Positions 22,650 to 33,914 of a stretch of DNA of 64,000 nt are shown here, one piece after another. Each line of letters begins with the position of its first letter. Position 1 is the first letter of the stretch. The notes below the pieces were generated by a model. The model was not told where the DNA came from and made no database searches. It worked only from the letters and a program-made list of their open reading frames with translations. The stretch lies in NCBI RefSeq assembly GCF_029867415.1, contig NC_081185.1, forward strand, positions 112,145,617-112,209,616, written 5' to 3'. The translations under genes and the position numbers were made by a program. The DNA is from Vicia villosa. Taxonomy: Eukaryota; Streptophyta; Magnoliopsida; Fabales; Fabaceae.

Positions 22650-23792
22650 TGAAGGATAGAAAAACACTTAGAAAGGGGGGGTTTGAATAAGTGTAGCTTT
22701 AAATCTTGTAAGATAAAAACAATTTGCACAATGATTTTTATCCTGGTTCGTTGTTAACTAAACTACTTCAGTCCACCCCTTTGGAGTGATTTACCTCACC
22801 TGAGGATTTAATCCACTAATCACACGAGATTACAATGGTTTTCCACTTAGACAACTTCTAAGTCTTCTAGAGTATACTGATCACAACCTGATCACTCTAG
22901 GAACAATTTGCTTAGATACCCTCTAAGACTTTCTAGAGTATACTGATCAACAACCTGATCACTCTAGTTCTTACAACTTAATGTAAACAAATTCTAAGAG
23001 TTACAATGCTTCTAATAAATCTATTATCACAACTGTGATTTTCTCTTAAGTTTAAGCTTAATCTCACTAATATATTACAACAGCAATGTAGTGAGGTTGA
23101 AGATGAAGTTTGAGAGCTTTTGATTTGAACAGCGTTTCAGCATTTTTGCATAAAGTCTTGTATTCAGAATTCGTAACTTTGCTTCTCATCAGAACTTCAT
23201 ATTTATAGGCGTTTGAGAAGATGACCGTTGTGAGCATTTAATGCTTTGCGTATTCCGTACAGCATTGCATTTAATGTTTCACTCTTTTATCAACTACCTC
23301 GAGCCTTGCTTTCGCTGTGTCTACTGACGTTGCCTTTAATAGCTTTCAACGTTCCTTTTGTCAGTCAGCGTAGCCTGCCAGCTAGTACTTGCTTCTGATC
23401 TGATGTTTGTGTAAACAACGTTTGAATATCATCAGAGTCAAACAGCTTGGTGCAGAGCATCTTCTTGTCTTCTGACCTTGAAGTGCTTCTGAGCGTGATA
23501 CCATGAGAACTTCAGTGCTTCTGCTTCTGATCTCAAGTCCTTCTGATGCTTCCATAGACCATGTTCTGATTCTGCTTGACCATCTTCTGATGTCTTGCCA
23601 GACCATGATCTGATGTTGCATGCTGAACCTTCTGAGTAAGTGCTTCTTGCGCTAATTTTGTGCATACTCTTTATATGATTCCTGAAATGGAAATTGCATA
23701 GTATTAGAGTACCACATTATCTCATACAAAATTCATATACATTGTTATCATCAAAACTAAGAATATTGATCAGAACAAATCTTGTTCTAACA
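22650..23792 (-). mobile_element. SIRE/Maximus 5' LTR
   Basis: 1143 bases, from TGTTAGAACAAGATTTG (minus strand, at 23792) to CTATCCTTCA (at 22650). It differs from the LTR at 11431-12573 at about 19 positions by eye (near 98% identity), which indicates a fairly recent insertion. The TATA-like region GCCTATAAATATGAAG is on the minus strand near 23205. The flanking base run CTATG (23793-23797) would be the target duplication; its partner on the left has been lost with the end of the array. Confidence 0.94.
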
Positions 23793-24489
23793 CTATGGTA
23801 CTATGTTGTCGACCACTCCCTCAATGACCGTTGTGAACAAAATAAATGGAATCAAGTATTCCTATTATACCCTTCAATAGACTTCTTTTTGGCTATAAAA
23901 GGAGGACTTGGAAGACTGGAGAAATAGAAGAATTACCAATAACGTTCAAACATAAACTACCCTAAAGCGCTGTAAAAATATATGATACATTCTTTGTATA
24001 GTTTTGTAATCGTAAAGATAACTTTTGTTCGTTAACTTACTGCAAGTGAGTTTTTGTTCATATACTTGCTAAACAATTTTGTGTTTTTGTTTGTATTTTA
24101 AACTTGTGTAATTTGCTTTCAAGAAGAACCCTTGTAAATACAACCATTGTAATTCAATTTGTAAGTTGATAGTTCCTTGAGAGACTAGTGTATAGTCAGA
24201 ATTTCTCAAGAAGACATTGACCGATAATCTTTGTGGTTTGCAACATTGACGAATACTCTTTATTGTGTTTATGTAATCAGTTTGTTTATAGTGGATTAAG
24301 TCCTTATTGAGAAGGAAAAATTACCTTTGCGGGTGGACTGAACTAACTTCGTTAATAGTGGACTAAGATAAAAATAAATGTGTCATTTATCTTTTATCTT
24401 GAGTTCTTTGTTTTTGTATTGGAAATAATTTATTTTAAATCTCCAAACCCAATTTAAACCCACCCATTCTTGTGTTTCTCACAGCTTCA
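23793..24489 (+). mobile_element. 3' part of the split host Copia LTR
   Basis: It ends CTCACAGCTTCA directly before AT and a primer site. It contains a promoter-like GGCTATAAAAGGAGGAC at about 23890 and the GGTGGACTGAACTAACTTCG-type block seen near the end of SIRE LTRs. Its left edge abuts the inserted SIRE LTR. Together with 10131-10625 it makes one LTR of normal size (inference). Confidence 0.65.
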
Positions 24490-24491
24490 AT

Positions 24492-24503
24492 TGGCATCAG
24501 AGC
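24492..24503 (+). other. Primer-binding site of the host Copia element
   Basis: TGGCATCAGAGC follows the LTR end by two bases, as in the other Copia elements of the window. Confidence 0.85.
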
Positions 24504-24579
24504 TCTAATTCTGGTATTGATTTTCTAATCAAACACTTAACCGTGTTAGATAAAGATCCAAAATTTTATATGAAACACA

Positions 24580-24840
24580 ATGGTTATTCCACCACCACCA
24601 CCAATTATAAATGAAAGAGATCACTATAATGCCAAACCTGCAATCTTTGATGGAGAAAGATTTTACTACTGGAAGGACATGATTGACAAAAATAAAATTA
24701 AAATAATTATTTTAAAGAAAACCCTTTATTCATTAGATAACTCAATGTTGACAAAAATAAATATAAATTTTATAAAGGTTAATAAAGTTTTATTTATAAT
24801 AATTGCAAATAAACTTTTAAATTTTTTAACACTAGAATAA
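24580..24840 (+). pseudogene. gag: Truncated gag start of the host Copia element
   Basis: 86 codons start MVIPPPPPIINERDHYN and contain PAIFDGERFYYWKDMI, the conserved 'F-D-G-x-x-F-x-x-W-K' gag start of plant Copia elements. The frame then drifts into A/T-rich sequence and stops. About 100 bases later a different Copia element is inserted (24938-30342). Nothing further of this host element is recognised. Confidence 0.75.
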
Positions 24841-24937
24841 ATGAACACCTTTAAGAATTTAAAATTAAATATTTAAATCAAAGATAACTACTAAAAAGAA
24901 AAGACATGAGAATCAAAAGAAACTAAAACAATATTTT

Positions 24938-25156
24938 TGTTATGAATAAAGATTAAAGTGGATGTCTATATTTATTCTTCTTTTTTATCTTCCTATTCCC
25001 CCATTAATATATGTGACTTTCCATCTCACTTGGACCCTATAAATAAGACCCACATTGTGATGTAAATGATATTTTTGGAAGAAGATAATACAATATTAGT
25101 TTCTCCATTCTCTTCCTCTCTTTGATCTCTCTATTGTTTTAGTTAGTTTTATAACA
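24938..25156 (+). repeat. 5' LTR of the Copia element
   Basis: 219 bases. It has a CCCTATAAATAAGACCC promoter box near 25035 and CTCTCTTTGATCTCTCTATTG before the end. It matches 30130-30342 closely apart from small gaps. Confidence 0.93.
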
Positions 25157-25159
25157 CGT

Positions 25160-26660
25160 TATCAGCACGAAGCTCTACCAAACTTGATTTTTTTAATACC
25201 TAACTGTTAGAGGTAATATTAGTTAATTATTTTATTATTTTACTTTCTCATTATCCGTGTTGAGTTTTGATATTATATCTTATTAAATTATCAATAACAT
25301 CTAAAGGATTACAAAACAACGTGTTTGTTATATAGTTTCTGAAGAACTTAACAAATATCCATTAAAGATAGTATTAAGTTTGTTATATAGTTTCTGAAGA
25401 ACTTATCAAGCATCCCTGAAGGATTATAAATATTATTATTTTTATTAGTAAGAAATTTGTGATTGAGTTCCTGAAGAACTACAAAATGTGATTGAGTTCC
25501 TGAAGAACTACACAAAAAAAACCTCTCTTAAACTAATGTTAAGATATCTCAGGATGATTGCTTAAAGAATTATTTTTCTTAGTCGACGTGAATATTTGTG
25601 ACATGACTTTGAAGTTTTTTTTTAGCTTCCTAGAAGGATTATGCAAATAATTGTTTCTTTTTATCACTACGAAGATCATTTGTGATATATAATTTCCGAA
25701 GAGTTAAAATTTTAAAGTAAGGATTTCTCACACCTTAAAATATTCTATCTATAATATTAGAATAATTTCATCATGATATTAATGAATCCTAGAAGGATTA
25801 CATCTATCAGGGACGGACCCAGAAAATTTAAAATGTGGGGGCAATAATCATTTTAAATTTACAATATTAAAAATATAATAAAAATGATCCATGTAAAAAA
25901 ACATGTAAGTTTCTAAAATTAAAATTATAAAAATATATGTTATTGTTTTCAATAAAATTTCATATAATAAAGACATTTAATAAAAATATATATTATTAGC
26001 TAATTATTTACATTAAAATAATAATTATAATGTATAAATAAATTGAATATCTTTAACAATTTTTTTTTAAATACTGATTTGCTTTTTCTAGTAAAAAACA
26101 ACGTTTTTTTATCACTATTCCATCCATATAATGAGGTAAGTAGCAGACAAATTATTTCCAACATGTATTTATTCTATGACCATATTATTAAATATTTGGA
26201 TTTAAGTTATGGTTAAGTACATAAGATTCATGTTTTGTTAGCTTCAGCCTTCTATGATATGATGTTATAGGTTGATTTATAGTGGGGGCAGTAGCCCACA
26301 TATATGATAGAGTAGGTCCGTCCCTGACATCTATACTAATAACATATCCCAGAAGGATTGCATCTGCTATGTTAAAAATTTGAAAAATGATTGCATCGCC
26401 TATATTATCGAATTCTAGATGGATTGGATTAATAGTAGGGAAGTATTCCAGAAGGATTTTACAAAGAAATTTGTGTATTTCGATGTAAAACAAAACTTGT
26501 AATATACTCATAAAATATTTGTCATTCCAGAAGAATGACATGAGTGACTCTAACACATCCCAAAAGGATAACTATATTTTTGGATTATTGTAATTTTCTA
26601 GCATTTGGCTATGTTAAAAACTTATTAAATTTGTTAGAGTATAAACTATTTCATAATTAG
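25160..26660 (+). other. Leader of the Copia element with recurrent GAAGGATT / GAAGAACT motifs
   Basis: Short motifs of the form CCTGAAGAACTACA, CCTGAAGGATTA, CCTAGAAGGATTA and CCAGAAGGATT recur irregularly at least ten times between about 25330 and 26570, spaced from about 30 to over 100 bases. No long frame is open. The role is unknown; it could be untranslated leader structure or a decayed repetitive gag N-terminus. Confidence 0.6.
25808..26326. mobile_element. hAT-type MITE with 8-bp target duplication
   Basis: The 12-bp terminal inverted repeats CAGGGACGGACC and GGTCCGTCCCTG are perfect. They are flanked by perfect 8-bp direct duplications ACATCTAT (25800-25807 and 26327-26334), diagnostic of the hAT superfamily. 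Subterminal GTGGGGGCA blocks occur at both ends. The 519 bases are AT-rich with no transposase; the 122-codon minus ORF across the right part shows no motif. It inserted into the leader of the Copia element after that element landed. Confidence 0.95.
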
Positions 26661-26831
<171 letters not shown>

Positions 26832-27899
26832 CATATGATTTTAGTGATATGATTTTGAAAATTATATGTTCATATGTATGTGTATGATCAAAGTGTTAAA
26901 TCATGAGATATTATTAGGATGATCAATATTTGCAGATACAATTTCTTTATTCACATTATTTCTAAATATTGATATTTTAACAAGAGAATTAAAACATTGC
27001 AATCTATTAAAGAATATATCAATAGTCTAAAGTTGCTACATATTTTAAATTTGTTATAATAGTGCTTAGCTTTCTCGTATAAATCTTAATTATACTATTC
27101 TTTTCTTCTTACAAGTATAGTGTATGGATGACATTTGTTAGTCCCTCTTAAAGGCACACGAAAGTAAACTCATATTTCGATAGAGTCGAGATTCGAATGA
27201 ATTTTAATCATTTATATTTCCTTTTTGTGTGTTCTCTTTATTTCTTATCAAATATTTTCGTCATATATAATTCACATGAATTATACTGGAGGTATTGAAT
27301 ATCTTTGTATTACAGAAATGAATTTGGACATAAAATGTATAATAGAAAAGCTACCGACTTTTCCCTTGGGCTTGTACTACACTTATATTAGTAAAATTTA
27401 AGCACATGTCATTGTAAACCAGTAGTTTACAAATTACACTTAAATGTGTCGTTGGTAAAACCGGTTGGGTCATCTCGGATATAATATGATGCGAATAATT
27501 TGTATTGAAGAACCAGAAGTTTCTTCAATCCATTAAATTTTTGTGTGTTTCTAAAGGAAAATAAAAATTTGAGAAATTGCGTATTTATGACATTAACTGT
27601 TGCATCGACTAAAATATCATGCATATGTCTCTACTCACAACCAGAAGTTTGTGAAATTATTTTCTCAACTAATTAGACTAAGATCTTGTTTTCTGGATTG
27701 TTTAGAAATTCATGTATAAGTATCACATATATTATGAAAAATGATATTGAATATTATGTAATATATGTTCATAAAAAGAAAATGGACCCGAAGATTCATT
27801 CTATAGACGTCTAAAGTTAATTATATGGTTGATACTTATGAGATCATCAATTTTAAATTATATATTTGAAACACCCAAAGTATAATACTAAGATATTTA

Positions 27900-29890
27900 T
27901 TCGCATTAAACCAACAAGATACTATATCTTAGTCCTCCCTAATTTATTCTAATATTTCTCATCTAAGTGAACATTTGGATGTGTTGTGTATATTCCAATT
28001 GCTTTAATATAATACATTAAGATGAGTCATGAAAGAATATTGAAAAAATATAATTAATATGAATATCAATTTTGAGGATATAATTTGAGAAATAATCAAA
28101 TACTTGATTGTAGCCTAGTAGGCTGATTATCATTTGATAAATTAATTTTCCCAATATTAGGGGGGAGGGAATAAGCAGCTGAAATCATGAACAAGAAGTT
28201 CAAATGAACAATTTAAAATAAATTTTTGTCTTGATCCTCATACAAATCAATATGAACCCAAAGTTCAAAATATTATTCATTTGCAAAGTTTATGAAACAA
28301 ATTATTAGTTGATAATACTCCACTCAAAGTGGATTCTCCTATTGGATAATATAATATTGCAAATGAGTTGTTGATGCACCTGAAGCGTGGTATGAAAGTC
28401 GGTTCCAATGTTAAAAGTCCTCTACTAAGAAAAGAAACTAAAGATGACTCAAGTGAGGATATGAAAATGCTAAGAGCACTTTGACCTAATTTAATTTTCA
28501 GTCCAGAAGAACAAATCAAGTACTTGAAATATGAAAAAAAAGATCTCGATAAATTACGTCATGGATGAAATGGAATGGAACCAAAATTGAGATAACCAAA
28601 TAAAGTCAATATTGACAATGTCTTTGTATACAATGTCTTTGTATCAATGATAACGAGTATCATGATTCAAAGTCTATTAAAGATTAGAGACTAAGTGAAA
28701 ATTGACCAAAATAAATATATTCAACTGAAGAAGAATTAAACTCACTTTATAAGTGACTCACTTTTGGACATGTAGTCCGAACATCTCAAGGTGTGAAACT
28801 AATTGGATATAAATGAGTTTTTGTGAAAAAAGAAAAGAATGATATAAAGTTTGATTTATTGCTCAATTATTTTCACAAAGACCTAAGGTTGATTTTGATA
28901 AAAACATATTCACCTGTAGTGGATTCAATTGATTTTTGATAATTAATTAGCCTTGTAACACATGAAGGGCTTAATTTAAACATGATGGATGTAATGACAT
29001 CTTATTTATATGGTTCACTTAATAGTGACATTTACATGAAACTCCCCGAAGGGTTCAATATACCAGAGGCACGTAATTGTGGATCTCGAGAAAACTACTA
29101 CATCAAATTGAACACGTCTCTCTATGGGTTGAAAGAATCTGGATAGATGTGGTATAATCGCCTCAGTGAATATTTACTAAATGAGAAATATACAAATAAC
29201 TCAATTTGTACTTGTATTTTCATAAAATGATGTGGAAAAGAATTTGCAATACTAGTTATTTATGTGAATGACATACATATTATTGGAACTCCTGAAGAGC
29301 TTCCAAAAGCTATAAATTCCTTAAAGAAAGAGTTTGAGCTGAAGGACCTAGGAAAAAAAATTATGTCTAGGCTTACAAATTGAGAATTTGGACAATGGAA
29401 TATTTGTACATCAGGAAGGTTATATAGAAAAGTGTTGAAACACTTTTATATGGACAAATCTCATTCGTTGTCTACTCCAATGATTGTTATATCATTAGAT
29501 GTAGAGAAAGATCCTTTCAAGCCTCAAGAAAATGATTACAAAAATTTATTGGTCCTGAAGTACCATATCTTAGTGCAATTGGAACACTAATGTACCTTTC
29601 TAATTATACATGTCTCGATATATCGGTTGTGGTCAATCTATTACCAAAATACAATTATTCGCCTACACGAAGACATTTGAACGGAGTCAAACATATACTT
29701 TGTTATCTTAGAGATGCTGCTTACTTGCCAGATTCTCACAATAGTATATCAGAAACAGGTTATTTGTTTACATGTGATGGTACAACCTTTACATGGAGAT
29801 CTATGAAACAACTCATGACAACAACTTCATCAAATCCTGCATAACTATTAGCACTGCGTGAAGTCACTTCCAAGAAGAAATTTTAAGCAA
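27900..29890 (+). pseudogene. pol: Decayed Copia pol (integrase end, RT, RNase H start)
   Basis: The translation is recognisable only piecewise. Integrase C-terminal remnants lie around 27960-28160 (CATTTGGATGTGTTGTGTAT and a GG-rich end). RT segments lie around 28930-29380: MDVMTSYLYGSLNSDIYMKL, PEGF, LYGLKESG, and a catalytic box reading IYVNDI in place of YVDD. RT end/RNase H remnants lie at 29590-29844 (RRHLNGVKHILCYLR). Many stops and shifts are present. The Asp-to-Asn change in the catalytic pair alone would abolish activity. Confidence 0.85.
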
Positions 29891-30118
29891 CTACTACAAA
29901 TAATATCGTCTCACATGTAAATGTCTGCATGAGGGAAAGAAATACATATTTTTGCATTTTTTTCCTTCACCATGGTTTTTTCCATTGGATTTTCCTAGTA
30001 AAAATTTTAACGAGGTAATTCACATTCAAAGGATATTGTACTCTTTTTCCTTCACTAGAATTTTTTCCACCGGGTTTTTTCTAGTAAAGTTTTAACGAGA
30101 CATATCCTCAGTGGACAT

Positions 30119-30342
30119 CCAAGGGGGAGTGTTATGAATAAAGATTAAAGTGAATGTCCATCCTTATTCTTCTTTTTCATCTTCCTATTCCCCATTAATA
30201 TATGTGACTTTCCATCTCGATCCTATAAATAAGACCCACATTGTGATGCAAATGATACTTTTGAAAGAAGATAATGCAATATTAGTTTCTCCACTATCTT
30301 CCTCTCTTTGATCTCTCTATTGTTTTAGTTAGTTTTATAACA
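30119..30342 (+). repeat. Polypurine tract and 3' LTR of the Copia element
   Basis: AAGGGGGAG (30121-30129) is followed directly by TGTTATGAATAAAG. The LTR runs to TTTTATAACA at 30342. Repeated ACCGGGTTTTTTCTAGTAAA-like sequence at 29980-30110 precedes it. Confidence 0.92.
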
Positions 30343-30347
30343 ATTTT

Positions 30348-30948
30348 ATACTTATTTATATCTGCAAAACTCATTAGGAACGCCAGTCTCAATTTACCAC
30401 CATCTATATTTCTTTCGAATAAAATATATCTTTTTATACGCCATTAATTCATATCATTGTCTCAAATTATAATTCTCAAAAAATTATTATGTTTTTTCAA
30501 AACAAATTCTTAATATATTTAAAATTTAATAAAAAAACGAGTAAACTAATTTACAACCATCAATCGCTGGGCTTTAATCTAATTAAGCTATTATTTTCAA
30601 GTTAGTCAAGAACTTCAAGACTTAAGTAGAATTCAACTCTTTTGCAAAGGAGAAGATATAGATTAATTGATTGGCAAATAAAAACAAAAACTTAAAAGTT
30701 AGATTAATTGATGAGTTATATTAACTTTGATAGAAAATATATGCTCATATATATAATACTTTAAATTTGAGACAAGACTGAATACTTTTTAATGGTACAG
30801 TAAAACAAACACTTGAACCCTGCAGTTTGGCAAAAACCAAACTGCATATATTGGGCAAGCAATATTATTTATTCATTTCCATACACATAACTAAAAACAA
30901 AACCTAAGGTGCTTTGTCTCATCACATGCATGGTATACTAACATATAG
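30348..30948. other. Intergenic, 3' flank of the inhibitor gene
   Basis: AT-rich sequence. The last 180 bases (GCAGTTTGGCAAAAACC, then CATACACATAAC, CATCACATGCATG) are nearly the same as the flank of the second inhibitor gene at 60160-60296. They are the transcribed 3' end or a conserved duplicate flank. Confidence 0.65.
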
Positions 30949-31281
30949 TTAGTAACATTTTTTATAACAGAAGTCATTGACATCAGTGCAATGACACTGT
31001 GGTGGAAAAGACCTTGTGCAAAGGCAAAAGTTGCAAGCTGAGTGACATGTTTTTCCTACATCAGTACAGCGACACTGAGGAGGGATTGATTTAGTGCAAA
31101 GACATGAATCACAGCATGCTGTAGTTGTGGACTTGATGCTGTAACCTGCATCACCATTGGAGAGGACTTGAGTGATGAAGGAAGTTGAATCGAAACGAGC
31201 ATCAACAACAGTTGCGGTGAATCCTAAGAGGAAAATCATCAAAGCTAACTTCATCATTGAGTTCATGTTCATCATCTCCAT
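30949..31281 (-). CDS. Bowman-Birk proteinase inhibitor, double-headed trypsin type
   Basis: A small secreted serine-proteinase inhibitor, intact and intronless. A hydrophobic signal segment ([18 protein letters not shown]) is followed by a propeptide (DARFDSTSF...). The mature domain has all 14 cysteines of the family. Its two reactive loops are CTKSIPPQC (P1 Lys) and CTRSFPPQC (P1 Arg), so both heads should inhibit trypsin-like enzymes rather than chymotrypsin. The minus-strand TATAAAT box lies at 31321-31327. The upstream ATG at 31314 would be before the expected transcription start, so I take the ATG at 31281; an alternative is 31257, which aligns with the start of the paralogue at 60563. 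Such proteins accumulate in legume seeds or leaves and act in defence and protease control. Confidence 0.9.
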   Translation of the reverse strand: MEMMNMNSMMKLALMIFLLGFTATVVDARFDSTSFITQVLSNGDAGYSIKSTTTACCDSCLCTKSIPPQCRCTDVGKTCHSACNFCLCTRSFPPQCHCTDVNDFCYKKCY

Positions 31282-31320
31282 TATTAGTCTCTTTGTAAGT
31301 AATATGCTATACATGGGTCT

Positions 31321-31328
31321 ATTTATAT
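31321..31328 (-). promoter_or_regulatory. TATA box of the first Bowman-Birk gene
   Basis: The minus strand reads GATATAAATAGACCC. It sits about 40 bases upstream of the chosen ATG at 31281 and only a few bases from the ATG at 31314, which argues against the longer reading. Confidence 0.6.
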
Positions 31329-31686
31329 CAATAATGCTAAAGGAATCATTTTCTTTCTTCTATTTTTATATATTAAAGAAATGGCAAGTGCACCCATGGC
31401 ATGATCCTCGTGTGCTATATAATATTGTGATTAGTTGGCCGGTCATGTGGGTATGGCAGTTTTTGTCTCTAATATAATAATAGTGAGTTACTGAGTTGTC
31501 TGTGGATCAGATTGATGAGCAGAGTCAGACTCAGAAAGACTCATAAGTTCCCAGTCAAACTCCTTTATGAATGTGCGTGCAGAAATACAACTATAATTAG
31601 TAATATATGAGTTTTTATTAGACAAATTTATTTCACATATAGCATAAAATACACTCTTTTCAAACCTTTTTTTCATGAACTTGCCA
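31329..31686. other. Intergenic between the inhibitor gene and the MULE
   Basis: Upstream region of the inhibitor gene. Short open frames (31172-31477, 31488-31676) have no motif and look like chance. Confidence 0.55.
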
Positions 31687-31695
31687 ATAACATTA
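31687..31695. repeat. Left 9-bp target duplication of the MULE (ATAACATTA)
   Basis: Identical to 52206-52214 directly outside the other terminal repeat. Confidence 0.93.
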
Positions 31696-31780
31696 GGGAG
31701 ATTCTACGGTGCATTCGCCCATTTGACTTCAGTGGTGAAGTCACTGCAATTGACCAATAGAATTAAAGCCCTAATCAACC
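31696..31780 (+). repeat. Left terminal inverted repeat of the MULE
   Basis: It contains a perfect internal palindrome, TGACTTCA-GTGG-TGAAGTCA (31729-31748), also present in the right repeat. Relative to the right copy there is a 4-base insertion after CTACGGT. Confidence 0.88.
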
Positions 31781-31949
31781 CTAATTAATTCTAAGTTAAT
31801 TTAAGCCACATCAGCTCTATGGTAAAAATAACTTTACTGTGGGACCCATTTTTAAAAAAAAACTTTTAATTATTGCATATAAGTCCCCATTCATTTAATA
31901 ATATCTTACAAATTAAAATTAACTTTTATTAGATTACAAATTTTTTTAA

Positions 31950-32130
31950 CTCATATTATACTCTTCGTTGTTCTTTTCTTTCTCCCAACTTCCCTCCTCT
32001 TCTTTCTCTTCGTTGTTCTTTTCTTTCTCCCAACTTCCCTCCTCTTCTTTCTCCCAACTTCCTAATTGAATTATATTCTTGGTTGTTCTTCTTCTTCCTT
32101 CCAACTTCCCTCTTTTTCTTTCTCTCAACT
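31950..32130. repeat. CTTC-rich low-complexity repeat
   Basis: Near-repeats of CTTCGTTGTTCTTTTCTTTC and CCCAACTTCCCTCCTCTTC, three to four times. On the minus strand this gives Lys/Glu-rich open frames that are artefacts. It may derive from the 5' untranslated region of a captured gene. Confidence 0.75.
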
Positions 32131-32472
32131 TCCCAATTGATGAATTCGAAATTGCAATTCAAAACCCTAAATTTCTAAATCCCTTACAACGAGGAAACCT
32201 CCAGCGTCTTCCTCGATGACGACCCATAGGGTTTCTTTCTATCATGTTCTGATAATTTTTGTGGATAAAACAGCATGCATCTGGAAAGAAATTTCAGGAG
32301 ATCCTTGAAGAATCAGTAGTGCGTCCTCTCCAGATTGAAGGAGAACTATATATAGGAATTCCTCATGCATGTTTTGTCCTATTTTGAAGACTGAGATCTC
32401 TGATTGTTCAAATCATTGTAAGTTTGGAATAGAAATATATGAATATGATTTTTTTTCAGCTATGATGTATAG

Positions 32473-32853
32473 GTATATGCTACTCGAACTGCTACATCTC
32501 CGAAAGTCACGTCCAAGGCTGCGTCAAACGAAGATGTTGTTAGTGATGTGCTTACTCTAACAGAAAAATTATTTGCTGCTCTCTTAGATAATAGCTCCAA
32601 AGAAGATTTGATAAAGCAACATGCCAAAGTTGCTGCAGCAGCTGTCTCAGGTATATGTTTTTTTGCCCGTATTGAATTTCTCCTTGGCATGGTAGACGTG
32701 TTTATCCAGCGCAAAAGCTGTTGAGGCATTGCAATCGACTTTGTTGTTTTTTGGTCTGATTGTTGTATTTGGTTATATTTAGGCTGGGAGAAGGCTGAAA
32801 ATGAAGTATCGAGTTTAAAACAAGGACTTGACGCTGCAAAACAAAAGAATTGA
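32473..32853 (+). pseudogene. Captured fragment of a filament-like plant protein (FPP) gene
   Basis: Two exon-like blocks: 32473-32650 (KVTSKAASNEDVVSDV, TLTEKLFAALLDNSSKEDL, KQHAKVAAAAVSG) and 32784-32850 (GWEKAENEV, LKQGLDAAKQKN). They are joined by an intron with GT (GGTATATG) and AG (TTTAG) borders and end at a TGA (32851-32853). The order matches the start of FPP proteins, long coiled-coil proteins at plant cell cortex/membranes, in which ...AEEAVSGWEKAENEV... is conserved. Only this N-terminal part is present. It is immediately followed by MOCS3 exons on the same strand, so a spliced chimeric transcript is possible. Confidence 0.8.
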
Positions 32854-33800
32854 TTGTGTATGTAGAATTGATTCTACTAGGAGTTAGGATTTGTAGCTTT
32901 TGAGTCTAAATGTGATGTTTACATTGAAATTTATTATTCGACTCACTTTTGCAATAATGTATGCAAACATAAACTACTTTAGATTCGACTCACTTTTAGG
33001 TAACATCAATTCGACTGAATTAGTTTATTCAAAATTAGTTCTTGTCACCGCAGATGTCATTAAATAAATTCAAGTGAATCAATTCAAACAGGGCTTGGAA
33101 TATAGTAATTGATTTTGGATTGCAATTGCTTTATAGAGATTAGAAGTATTTAAGTTTTTCTAATTCATAAGCTTTGAAATTTGTTTTATCTTCTTCATTA
33201 CGGGCTCCTTGAGCAGACACACTTTTTTGAATGACACATTTTTTCATTCTTTTGTTGCACAGGACAAGCAAATTTGTTGAAGTCGTCAATTTTAGTTGTG
33301 GGAGCTGGAGGGCTTGGTGCTTCTGCATTGTTATATTTTGCAGCTTCTGGCGTTGGTATAATATGACACTTTTTATAATGATTTTTGCCTTATTTTATAA
33401 TCTATATTCTTATTAAAGCTTACATTTTGAAAATTTTACTCAGGTAAACTGGGTGTTCTTGATCATGACAAGGTTGAGTTGAATAATATGCATAGACAAG
33501 TAATGTTTTTTTTCCTAAACTTGTGACATGGCCTGTGCAACTTGTAGTTTGTGTATTGTTCAGGTGTGTTGTATGGCGGTGTTTGCATTTTTCCGAGTAC
33601 AAGTTATTCTTGACATGTATCTTATTTATTTCAACTCATTCGTGATGTTTTTAGATTATACACACGGAAGCATATATTGGTCAGCCAAAAGTGAAATCCG
33701 CCGCTGCTGCATGTCGCTCGTACGTTTATCTCTTTAATCTTACCTACAAGTCATGTTGATTTTCGGTCAAATGTTTGTACAACTTTGTATCACAATTGTT

Positions 33801-33914
33801 GGAACATGGAACTAAGTTTTTATTAATATTTAGGATCAACTCATCTATTGAAGTCGTGGAACATGGAACTAAGTTTTTATTAATATTTAGGATCAACTCA
33901 TCTATTGAAGTCGT
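33801..33914 (+). repeat. 57-bp tandem duplication over a splice acceptor
   Basis: Two perfect copies (33801-33857 and 33858-33914) each contain TTAATATTTAG followed by the exon start GATCAACTCATCTATTG. Both acceptors are possible. Use of the first would insert an extra in-frame 19-codon stretch. Confidence 0.95.

Noticed and set aside
31281..31314. Longer N-terminus for the first Bowman-Birk inhibitor
   Set aside because: The ATG at 31314 lies only a few bases from the TATA box and before the expected transcription start; the extra residues precede the signal peptide and are not in the paralogue.
31946..32162. Lys/Glu-rich minus ORFs
   Set aside because: Translation of a CTTC-rich low-complexity tract.
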